A stretch of DNA of 64,000 nt from Chloroflexi bacterium HGW-Chloroflexi-4 (GTDB taxonomy: Bacteria > Chloroflexota > Anaerolineae > Anaerolineales > Anaerolineaceae): assembly GCA_002840715.1 (NCBI GenBank), contig PHBW01000014.1, positions 45,384 through 109,383 of the forward strand, read 5' to 3'. Position numbers and translations under genes: made by a program. Below the pieces are notes generated by a model. It made no database searches, was not told the DNA's origin, and saw only the letters and a list, made by a program, of their open reading frames with translations. Position 1 is the first letter of the stretch. Each line of letters opens with the position of its first letter. Positions 37,431 to 44,849 of this stretch are shown here, in pieces.

Positions 37431-38219
37431 ATGAACCTCCTTAAAGTATTGTTGAAATTATTACTCATTGGATAATTACAAGATTAAATTTTAAACCTCC
37501 TTCAAATCAGTGCGAACTAATTAGGTAAATTATGGCCTGACAATTGATGATCTAGAGAAAACCTGTTTTGAAAAACGGCGTTCAAAGTAGGCGTTTCGCA
37601 AAACAATTGATATTGGAATGTTAAGCATGGAAGGCTCCAAATACTATGACTTAAGTCTTATTTGTCTCATTAAAAGTTTTTCTTTGTTGTTTAAAGTGTT
37701 AATCTCTTACCAGGCTGTGAGAGAGAGGTAGTAAAGTCAAATCATCCGCCATAAAAGGAAGGGTATATTTTGAAAATGACCTTTCCATGATATGTATAAA
37801 AAATGACTATTCCAAGCCGGAACTGCAGTCAATGGAAAGAAATCCCCATTAGAATGTAGAGTAACAATTTCTGTCGGTTAATGTGAATTTTTTTCATTGG
37901 GCTTTTTTTCACCAAACCCGGCAATAATTGATTGGAATTTATAAAGTGAGTATTGATTGGGTCACTAATCTAGACATCAATGATTAAATTTCAAGAATAA
38001 TTACTTTTGCCTTACTTTCGTCTCGTTGACAATTCTTGTTGGGTAGACTAAAATTTTTTTATCAATTGTCACATCTTTACTGAAAACCCCAAGCAAGTTC
38101 ACAGAGTTTTAAAGCAATAAAGAACCTCAGGCACATCAAATTATGGAGCCCTGCGGGGCATATCGCCACGCATCGCAACAAGTTGCTAACAATAACCCAT
38201 TTAGAAAGGTAAAAAGTTC
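37431..38219. other. Long divergent intergenic region
   Basis: 789 bp between the oxidase operon and the triple-RidA gene. It holds the plus-strand promoter at 38026 with a 160-base leader, a second AAGGAGG on the minus strand at 37502-37496 with no start codon in range, and two ATTGATTGG direct repeats near 37925-37960. GCAAC/GTTGC and CCC/GGG short stems occur in the leader near 38150-38190. No open frame is credible. The oxidase promoter was not located with confidence. Confidence 0.5.
38026..38054 (+). promoter_or_regulatory. Promoter of the triple-RidA gene
   Basis: TTGACA (38026-38031), 17 bp, TAAAAT (38049-38054): a near-consensus housekeeping promoter. The start would be near 38061, leaving an unusually long leader of about 160 bases. 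Confidence 0.7.
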
Positions 38220-39494
38220 ATGAGTGCTTACAATGCAGTTTTAGCAAGAAACGCGGAAAATGCCCCCAAAAATATCGGACCATATTCACAAACTGTAGCT
38301 TTCTCGCATTACAACAACTTTTCAGCCCAATTACCAATCGATCCAAAAACTGGCAAATTGGTATCTGGTAGCGTAAAAGAGCAGGCTAAACAATGTTTTG
38401 AGAATATTAAAGCAGTCCTTGAAAGCATTGGCCATGAATTGAGCGATGTTGTCAGGATATCTGTATTCGTAACGAATATTAAAGACTTGGATGCAGTAGA
38501 CGAAGTTTATAAAGCTTATTTTCCAGTTTACCTTCCGACGAGGACGTCCGTTGAAGTCGCCGCTTTGCCTATGGATGCATTGGTACAAATTGAAGCGCTT
38601 GTCTCAAATGGTGAAGGAACAATCCCAAATGCACCTCAATCAGGCGATCTGATAAAGCTTACAAACAACACGGCAAATGCGCCAATGAATTCTCTATCAA
38701 CGCAAACTGTCTCTTTTTCTCATTACAATAATCTTTCCGCTCAACTACCGATTGATCCAAAATCAGGCCGATTGGTGAAAGGCGGTGTAAAAGAGCAGGC
38801 GACGCAGTGCTTAAAAAACATCAGGGTTATTTTGGAGAGTATTGACGTTCCTTTAGATGATATTGTCAAAATCAACCTCTTCCTCAAAAACCTCTCGGAT
38901 ATCAGCGCCGTAGACGAAGTTTATATGACATTTTTCCCGGACTCGGCAATCGCCAGGGCGGCAGCCTACGTCCCTGCTAGGACCGTAATAGCCGCTTCAG
39001 CTTTACCCATGGATGCATTGGTACAGATCGAAGCAGTCGTGTCACATGGAGATGGAACACCACCGCAGGCTGTTGAAGACAGGCACGGACTTATTTTGGA
39101 AGCAAACAATACAGCAAATGCACCCATCAACCCTCTTTCTACACAAACAGTAGCTTTCTCTCATTACAATCACATTTCAGCGCAATTACCACTCGATCCT
39201 AAAACAGGAGAAATGGTAGCCGGCGGTGTAAAAGAGCAGGCAGAACAGTGTTTAAAAAATATCAAAGCTATTGTTGAAAGTGTTGATCACGCTATGGATG
39301 ATGTGGTTAAGGTAAACATCTTTGTTAAATCGATTGCAAATCTTAACGTTATTGACGATGTTTATAAAACATACTTCCCAAACGGTATCCCTGCTAGAAG
39401 AGTTGTTGGTGTGTCAGCATTGCCATACAATGCTTTAATCCAAATTGATGCAGTTGTGTCAAATGCTGAAGGAACACCACCAAAATCTAAATAG
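38220..39494 (+). CDS. Three tandem RidA (YjgF/UK114) domains in one chain
   Basis: 424 residues made of three homologous units (about 1-140, 148-285, 296-424). Each has a version of SAQLPIDPKTG, VKEQAxQCLxNIxxxxES and PxRxxVxxxALPxxALxQIxAxVS. RidA proteins deaminate reactive enamines/imines and work as homotrimers with active sites at subunit interfaces, so one chain with three units could fold as a pseudo-trimer. The key Arg is kept in all (R108, R254, R393). The position matching the catalytic Glu near the RidA C-terminus appears to be Gln in all three (Q123, Q269, Q408). The Tyr of IGPYSQ survives only in unit 1. Activity may therefore be altered. Unit 2 carries an Ala-rich insertion near 243-250. 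Confidence 0.92.
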   Translation: MSAYNAVLARNAENAPKNIGPYSQTVAFSHYNNFSAQLPIDPKTGKLVSGSVKEQAKQCFENIKAVLESIGHELSDVVRISVFVTNIKDLDAVDEVYKAYFPVYLPTRTSVEVAALPMDALVQIEALVSNGEGTIPNAPQSGDLIKLTNNTANAPMNSLSTQTVSFSHYNNLSAQLPIDPKSGRLVKGGVKEQATQCLKNIRVILESIDVPLDDIVKINLFLKNLSDISAVDEVYMTFFPDSAIARAAAYVPARTVIAASALPMDALVQIEAVVSHGDGTPPQAVEDRHGLILEANNTANAPINPLSTQTVAFSHYNHISAQLPLDPKTGEMVAGGVKEQAEQCLKNIKAIVESVDHAMDDVVKVNIFVKSIANLNVIDDVYKTYFPNGIPARRVVGVSALPYNALIQIDAVVSNAEGTPPKSK

Positions 39495-39526
39495 GATTTT
39501 GTGAGTTAATAGACTATGAATTATTG

Positions 39527-39566
39527 AAGAAACTTTCTCAAAAAAAATGAGAAAGTTTCTTTTTTA
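39527..39566 (+). terminator. Terminator of the triple-RidA gene
   Basis: AAGAAACTTTCTCA pairs with TGAGAAAGTTTCTT across A7, followed by T4. Confidence 0.9.
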
Positions 39567-39671
39567 AGTAGTAAATATATCTTTAATAATTAAATTGATA
39601 TACTGTCAAAAAAAGCACATCTTGTTTGTAATTATGAATGATATTTCTGTTAGGTTCATCCTTACGAATAC

Positions 39672-39702
39672 AAAAAACGCCAGCCCTAGCGGGGTCTGAC
39701 GA
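39672..39702 (-). terminator. Terminator of the alpha/beta hydrolase gene
   Basis: On the minus strand CGTCAGACCC pairs with GGGCTGGCG with a G-U pair and one bulge, then T6. It resembles the hairpin at 10076 in sequence. Confidence 0.75.
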
Positions 39703-39807
39703 TTAAGAAATGAAATGACCAGCATGGTACCAAGTCTCCCTTTCAGGGTTTGCTTATCCGAATGCGTATGAAATTTGTTACCACATAAAAATGAGTGAAA
39801 AGTATGC

Positions 39808-40923
39808 TTACTTATCAGAAAGTATTACTTTTCCATTTGAAACATCATTAACCATTATCTCTAAAAACCTCTCTGGTTCTTCAAACATCGGGCTGTGTGC
39901 AGATTGTTCAAAGGTATAAAATCCTTTTATTGGAGCTTGCAGTTTTTCAAAATATTCTTTTGCGAGTGAGTAAGAGCAAGTGTAATCATAAATGCCGCTA
40001 AAGAAATAGACAGGAATTTCAAGTTTTGCAACCTTTTGATTTAGATCAGTGTTTATCATTTCATCCCAAAATGGACTTACACCAGATTGTGATTTACTTT
40101 TCCACAGATTGAACTTTTCCAGCAACGTGTACCCTCTAAAAGTAAGTGATGGAAGAAAAATCCCATTTTCTACTGATTTCATTTCGTGCATCGTTCCAAT
40201 TCCTAGACTATGCATGGTACCATCACGCAAAGTTAAATACACATCTGGTATTTCATCAGCCATTGTGACAGGTGCTGCCTCTAATTTTTGAACCATTCTT
40301 TGATTATTGTTCTCTTGAAATTCTTTAAGCATATATTCATAGGCAAGTTTCTCAGATTTGAGTTGGTAAGTCATTTGAGCTTCGCCTATGTAGGCATAAT
40401 ACAATTCTGGCGCTTGTGAAGCTGCTTGAATACCAATAAATGTTCCCCCGGAATGCCCCAATAAGTAGATTTTCTCTTTTTCAAAACGATGCCGTAAAAA
40501 ATTTGTGACCATCAGTGTGTCAGAGATCATTTGCTCCAATGTTAAAGATTCTATGGGAATATCCGCATTATACGAGATTCCTGAACCACGCTGTTCCCAC
40601 CACTCCACGGTGAAGTAATCTTCAAGCCCCGTAGGGTATTTCTGTATGAGGAAAGTTTCAGGCAGACCTCCGTGTAAGAAAAGCAGCACAGGATGCGCTA
40701 GATCTTTACTTTGGATAAACATGCCTTGATTCACACCATTGATGTTGACCATTATTTTCTCAGAAATGCTTCCTGTCAGAATATTTCCGTCTTCATCCTT
40801 GAACGGTTTAAATTTACCAGGGCTCACAATTATCAAATACACAAGAATAAACAATAAACAAATAAGAATGGAAGCTAATAGATACATCAAGGTTTTTCCA
40901 ACCTTTCGTAATATGTTCAACAT
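39808..40923 (-). CDS. Alpha/beta hydrolase, proline-iminopeptidase-like
   Basis: 371 residues. One N-terminal membrane segment (about 12-33) anchors the protein, which leaves the hydrolase domain extracytoplasmic. The fold is shown by FLHGGLPE (oxyanion loop), WWEQRGSGISY, the nucleophile elbow LGHSGG (S158), SGIYDYTC for the acid and SAHSPMFEEPERF for the His. The WxxRGxGxS pattern belongs to the S33 proline-iminopeptidase-like group, though esterases share it. GGAGG precedes the ATG. It is a single transcription unit with its own terminator and no informative neighbours; the substrate is unknown. Confidence 0.9.
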   Translation of the reverse strand: MLNILRKVGKTLMYLLASILICLLFILVYLIIVSPGKFKPFKDEDGNILTGSISEKIMVNINGVNQGMFIQSKDLAHPVLLFLHGGLPETFLIQKYPTGLEDYFTVEWWEQRGSGISYNADIPIESLTLEQMISDTLMVTNFLRHRFEKEKIYLLGHSGGTFIGIQAASQAPELYYAYIGEAQMTYQLKSEKLAYEYMLKEFQENNNQRMVQKLEAAPVTMADEIPDVYLTLRDGTMHSLGIGTMHEMKSVENGIFLPSLTFRGYTLLEKFNLWKSKSQSGVSPFWDEMINTDLNQKVAKLEIPVYFFSGIYDYTCSYSLAKEYFEKLQAPIKGFYTFEQSAHSPMFEEPERFLEIMVNDVSNGKVILSDK

Positions 40924-41093
40924 TTTTAATATCCTCCAAAAAAAATGTAGATGGTAAATAAAAACCCAACCAAATCAAAATAGCAAGTTGCTTTCAAACT
41001 TATATTAGGCACTTGTCGTTGACTGATTACCCGTTTGAGAACAAAATTATGAGACCTCAAGATATTTTCCATTGGATTGATTTGTATTCTCAT

Positions 41094-41930
41094 CTAATTT
41101 TTTTTAGTAATCTCTAGCTTGTTCGATTTTTTTGGTTTCCAGATCAAGGTAACCACGATAGCAATGGCCACATAGGGCAAACCCTCAAGCCAGTTATACA
41201 GAGGAGATCGAATTACCCCTGAATCCACTACCTGGGCGGCATATGTAAATATCCAGTGAAAGAAGATGGCGGACCAGAGATTCTTTTGAGTACTGTTGAA
41301 AATCCATGTATATAAAATGGAGGTAGTTAATATTTTTGTCATAAAGCTAAAAAACGGAATAGCCAATTCATGTTGAGAAGTGCCCACCATTAAAAAAAGA
41401 GGTAAATGCCACAATGCCCAAACTGTACCAATAATCAACGATGAAGTTAATGGATTCCACCGAGTTTGAAGCCTCTCCAGGGCATATCCACGCCAGCTGA
41501 TTTCTTCTGACAGCGGGCCAAGGATCAGTAACGGCACAAAACTAACTAATTGTGAAATGAAAAGATGCCCAGGGAAAGTATTACCGAGGAGTTTGTAAAT
41601 GATCAGTTGTCCTGCGGTTCCTGCGAAAACAATCAATAAGATAAAAAGGTACCAACGCCAGCCAAGCCTAAATTGAATGATACGCTGACCTAAGACGCGT
41701 AATCCAGATAACCCCTCCTTCTTCCAAGTCAGAAAAATCGCCAACAGGGAGGGTACAAATCCTCCAGTGATGAATAACGCGATTGCCCAGAAGGGACCTT
41801 TAATACTACTCACAAAACTAATGGTTTGGATTTTGAATAGAGCCAGAGGACCCCAGAAAACAAACCAGGATAATGCAAGTGTTAATCCTAGAAAAATATA
41901 AGCTTCTTTCACGGTTTTCATATTTTTCAT
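41094..41930 (-). CDS. CPBP-family intramembrane protease
   Basis: 278 residues, about eight membrane segments. GPLSEEISWRGYALERL is the CPBP/Abi motif 1 (EExxxR: E142, E143, R147), and VWALWHLPLFLM gives the second motif with its His. A third conserved His lies in FFHWIFTYAAQ. These Rce1-like membrane proteases cleave or process small peptides, and in bacteria often serve bacteriocin self-protection; the role here is unknown. A related, frameshifted gene follows upstream 75 bp away in the same direction, so the two are probably paralogous neighbours. Confidence 0.9.
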   Translation of the reverse strand: MKNMKTVKEAYIFLGLTLALSWFVFWGPLALFKIQTISFVSSIKGPFWAIALFITGGFVPSLLAIFLTWKKEGLSGLRVLGQRIIQFRLGWRWYLFILLIVFAGTAGQLIIYKLLGNTFPGHLFISQLVSFVPLLILGPLSEEISWRGYALERLQTRWNPLTSSLIIGTVWALWHLPLFLMVGTSQHELAIPFFSFMTKILTTSILYTWIFNSTQKNLWSAIFFHWIFTYAAQVVDSGVIRSPLYNWLEGLPYVAIAIVVTLIWKPKKSNKLEITKKN

Positions 41931-42004
41931 ATTATTCTCTTCAACAATTTATATTGTATTCAGTAAACATATGTGTCCAACATTAATTATTGGGGCAATC
42001 CAGA

Positions 42005-42728
42005 TCACAGCATTTTTGAAATATAAATAAATCCGGTTACAACACCTGTCGCATTACATAACATGTGAACAATCATGCCAACATATATTTTCTTTTTAGT
42101 GGTCCCAAAGATTATGGGCAAAAAACCAATGGTTCTCGCGACAATCATCCAGGGCGTAAAGACATGAATAGCCGCAAACAAAAAGCTGTGAAACACAATG
42201 GCATACTTACCCTTCATTCTGGGCAATAAATATCCACGAAAATACAATTCTTCAACCATTGGCGCTAAAAACACGTTAATTAACAGAGCCATCGAATAGG
42301 TGACCACCAATATTGATTTGGAATAGTTACCACCCAATCCCAAATCCATGTCCGGTATCCAGAAAAAAAAGACTCTTTTGCAGAAAGGAATCAATGGGTG
42401 TAAAAAGTGTCATTATGGTGCCGACAATCAAAAAAATGATACTTCCCCAAACAAAATATTGCCACCATGGGATTGAATTTTGATAACTGATGATTCCCTT
42501 AAGTGTATAGCGACCGTTTTTTTTCTTCCCCTGGTAGAAGAGAAATCCTAATTCCAAGGGAACAAGAATAAATGTGAACGCCAAAAGAAGGGCAAAAAAT
42601 GAGGGATATCCCATATTGGCAACTGGCTTAAGGGCGAGGAAATAGAAAGTCCCCACCAGAATTCCAGGGGTTAAATGGTAAATCAAGGATTGAATGGATG
42701 AATGTTTTTCAAGTTGGTCTGTTTCCAT
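42005..42728 (-). pseudogene. Frameshifted CPBP-family protease gene
   Basis: Two overlapping frames together make one CPBP protein of about 240 residues. The first starts at ATG 42728 (GGAG six bases upstream) and gives METDQLEK... to FTPIDSFLQKSLFF, then breaks. The second continues with WIPDMDLGLGGNYSKS and holds EELYFRGYLLPRM, the catalytic EExxxR motif, and FAAIHVF. The switch occurs at a run of eight T on the coding strand (42363-42370); seven would restore one frame. This may be true decay, a sequencing/assembly error in a homopolymer, or polymerase slippage yielding some full-length product. It sits between an intact CPBP gene and a DUF4386 gene. Confidence 0.8.
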
Positions 42729-42794
42729 ATTAAACTCCACTATTATTTTTACAAACCAAACACTAAATCCGTTTGTTTCTTATCTTACTGAGAA

Positions 42795-42819
42795 ACATGG
42801 TGATATGAAATCACCATGT
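42795..42819. promoter_or_regulatory. 10-bp inverted repeat upstream of the CPBP gene
   Basis: ACATGGTGAT-N5-ATCACCATGT is a perfect inverted repeat, 67 bp before the frameshifted CPBP start. No T run follows on either strand, so an operator is more likely than a terminator. Confidence 0.5.
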
Positions 42820-42906
42820 ATAGTGATTTATTTAAATTGAATAAATTTCTATCTAATCGGTTATCGGTTTCCAATTACTTTGCGCGTTTCCACTAGCTTG
42901 AAAATG

Positions 42907-42942
42907 TATTGGCTCTCAACTCAATAGTAATGAGAGCCAATA
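42907..42942 (-). terminator. Hairpin after the DUF4386 gene
   Basis: TATTGGCTCTCA (42907-42918) pairs perfectly with TGAGAGCCAATA (42931-42942). It lies just beyond the DUF4386 stop, with only a short T-rich tail (CATTTT) on the minus strand. Confidence 0.65.
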
Positions 42943-42964
42943 GATGTATCAATAATGCAAATTT

Positions 42965-43693
42965 TTAGCGGTTACCCTTCATAGCGTTTTCACTCAGGCC
43001 AGCCAGCGCAGATTTGTTGAATCCCTTCACAATCAACCAGACAGCCATTATAAGTTCTTGAGGTGCCAATACAATTTCCAGATAAAAACCAAGATTTGTT
43101 TCCATATTAAAGAAGGTCAACAGGGCTGATGTTAATGTGGTTGCCATTCCGATAAAACCCCAAATAGTTAGCCATCGGGGGATTAATCGTGAGCGATAGA
43201 AAGCGATATAGATGCACATTCCACCAATGACAAAAACAATAGAGAGCAACTGACTATTGAAAGTTAGGAATTGCAATAAGAGGTTGCCAATAGTTTGTAA
43301 AACTGCTGACTCAGACCCAGCGGTAGTATTCATTTTACCAACTGCCGCAAGTGAAAGGAATGTGAGCACAGATATCAAATAAAAGACGCCTTCGAGTGCT
43401 CCTCTGAAAAGGATCAATCCCATTGCCATTTCTTTGCTGACTTTTCGTAATACGGGGTAAAGGAAAACTGACATTAATATGAGAGAAATCCCCATCATCA
43501 TGGTTAAAAATGAACCGACTGTAATTTTTGCTGAATCCGCAGTTACAAGGTTTAATAAATCCATGCCAACCAGTGAGGCGTTGGTAATGCCTGAGCTGAA
43601 AACCTTTCCTCCAACAAGTGTTAAAATACCAAAAACAGTACCAAGGATGTAAAGTACTCCCGTCATCACAGCATTCATTCTATATGTTTTCAT
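42965..43693 (-). CDS. DUF4386-family membrane protein
   Basis: 242 residues from ATG 43693 with AAAGGAGA upstream; the longer frame to 43735 would start before that site. Six to seven hydrophobic segments. It has the family's layout: MNAVMTGVLYILGTVFGIL at the start, LYPVLRKVSKEMAMG in the middle and RSRLIPRWLTIWGFIGMA near the end. DUF4386 has no known function. It belongs to the left arm of a mirrored module: LuxR regulator, a four-span protein, the small 'CEIRLKGHL' protein, then this gene 62 bp later on the same strand. Three related proteins (51001, 52540, 54025) stand in the right arm. Confidence 0.85.
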   Translation of the reverse strand: MKTYRMNAVMTGVLYILGTVFGILTLVGGKVFSSGITNASLVGMDLLNLVTADSAKITVGSFLTMMMGISLILMSVFLYPVLRKVSKEMAMGLILFRGALEGVFYLISVLTFLSLAAVGKMNTTAGSESAVLQTIGNLLLQFLTFNSQLLSIVFVIGGMCIYIAFYRSRLIPRWLTIWGFIGMATTLTSALLTFFNMETNLGFYLEIVLAPQELIMAVWLIVKGFNKSALAGLSENAMKGNR

Positions 43694-43755
43694 TTTGTGC
43701 TCTCCTTTATAAAAATAGATTTGATTGGTTACCATAATAAAATTGATGAAATGAA

Positions 43756-44028
43756 CTAAGTGTTAACCTCCTCTGTTTGTTCCTGACGAGGGTTTAGAAA
43801 ATTGATTGAGAGCAGCGGCAATCCCAAATTGCGTACTCTTTTGAAAAATCCATGCAGGGCAGCCTGATCGATCACCTGGCAAGTTAAAAGAGTGTTGCCG
43901 TTCTCTTCCAAAGTGATTGTGAAGTCACCTAGCCGGTCAACCCATAAATCAGAGAGATGTCCTTTTAGGCGGATTTCGCAAAGTCCAGACTCGATTTGAC
44001 TTTCTTGAGCACTTTGTTTTTCATTCAT
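43756..44028 (-). CDS. Small conserved 'CEIRLKGHL' protein (left copy)
   Basis: 90 residues, no membrane segment. The core GLCEIRLKGHL, FTITLEENGNTLL, DQAALHGFFKRV and LGLPLLSINF closely matches the protein at 50674. It looks like a compact alpha/beta domain: a first strand with EIRLKGHL, a second with ITLEENGNTLL, then a helix with DQAALHG. I recall this as a widespread family without a named function in Chloroflexi and a few Actinobacteria, usually next to regulators or DUF membrane proteins. Here it lies between a membrane protein and a DUF4386 gene downstream of a MalT-like regulator. GAGGA lies 5-6 bases before the ATG. Function unknown; a role as partner of the regulator or membrane protein is inference. 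Confidence 0.8.
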   Translation of the reverse strand: MNEKQSAQESQIESGLCEIRLKGHLSDLWVDRLGDFTITLEENGNTLLTCQVIDQAALHGFFKRVRNLGLPLLSINFLNPRQEQTEEVNT

Positions 44029-44252
44029 TCATTTCCTCGTCACACATTTTTTATAATGGATGTATTCAACAATTATTAATCCATTTCTCTTCCACCCAAA
44101 GATACAAGAGAATATGATGACTTGTCGCCATTACAAATGATGATTGTTATGATGAATTTTTGAAACGGATTTGGCAAATATAACAAGACCAGCAAAGGGG
44201 ATATTTTCCTTTGCCGGCCTTCGTCATTCTTATATGTAATTTGATACTATTT

Positions 44253-44660
44253 TTATTGGGTGGTGACGGTTAGTGCTTTGGCGACTTTGTATTCTTTCAA
44301 CGTTTTTAAGGAATATATTAGTGAACAACTATTGAAAACGATCATTATCGACATACTCCACCAATTGGACAAAGGGTCATGCAGCCCCGGATCTATTAAT
44401 TTGCTCAATGAAAGTAATATAAATGTTAACTGTGCAATGATGAAGAGACTATCCAGACCAATCAGGCAGAAAAGGACGATTTTTTTGCCGCTAATAAACA
44501 TTGTTGCAAAGAGGCCGATCAAGGTATAAATGAATAAGACTTGCAGGGCGCTGTTGCCATCATCAAAACGATAAAGGTCATTTCCTACAAGGTAACCGCC
44601 AAATAGCAACCGAAATAATGAGGTCACAATTACAATTTTTCCAGCTTTAGGTAATTCCAT
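44253..44660 (-). CDS. Four-span membrane protein of unknown function
   Basis: 135 residues from ATG 44660, with GAGGAG seven bases upstream. Four hydrophobic segments (about 8-25, 38-55, 60-82 and 100-120) joined by short loops. A short acidic loop GNDLYRFDDGN follows the first. No family was recognised. It lies 190 bp after the MalT-like regulator on the same strand, with the TCATCA-N4-TGATGA repeat in between, and is followed by the small 'CEIRLKGHL' gene. It has no counterpart at the same place in the right arm. It may be an integral component of the module; this rests on position only. Confidence 0.7.
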   Translation of the reverse strand: MELPKAGKIVIVTSLFRLLFGGYLVGNDLYRFDDGNSALQVLFIYTLIGLFATMFISGKKIVLFCLIGLDSLFIIAQLTFILLSLSKLIDPGLHDPLSNWWSMSIMIVFNSCSLIYSLKTLKEYKVAKALTVTTQ

Positions 44661-44734
44661 CAAATTTCTCCTCGTATAGTAATTCTTTTATTGATCTTCA
44701 TTACAAAGATACAAAAAAGAATAATGAAGAGTCA

Positions 44735-44750
44735 TCATCACATATGATGA
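44735..44750. promoter_or_regulatory. TCATCA-N4-TGATGA operator (left arm)
   Basis: Inverted repeat between the left LuxR gene and the four-span protein gene. Read in the direction of transcription it gives CATCATATGTGATGATGAC, very close to CATCATGTTGTGATGACAC at the mirrored place in the right arm (50594 onward). Related CATCAT elements recur near 44110-44145, before the small-protein gene. Confidence 0.5.
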
Positions 44751-44849
44751 AAATGTAATGGTTTATCTGATTGATTGTTATTTTGAGGGAAAGAAGTACA
44801 GACGGGGTGATTAATTCTGCCGTAAGGATGCCTTTGGATCATAATCAGG

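Noticed and set aside
37496..37502. Second perfect AAGGAGG upstream of the small oxidase subunit
   Set aside because: No start codon follows within 4-12 bases and no frame opens; probably chance or a decayed leader.
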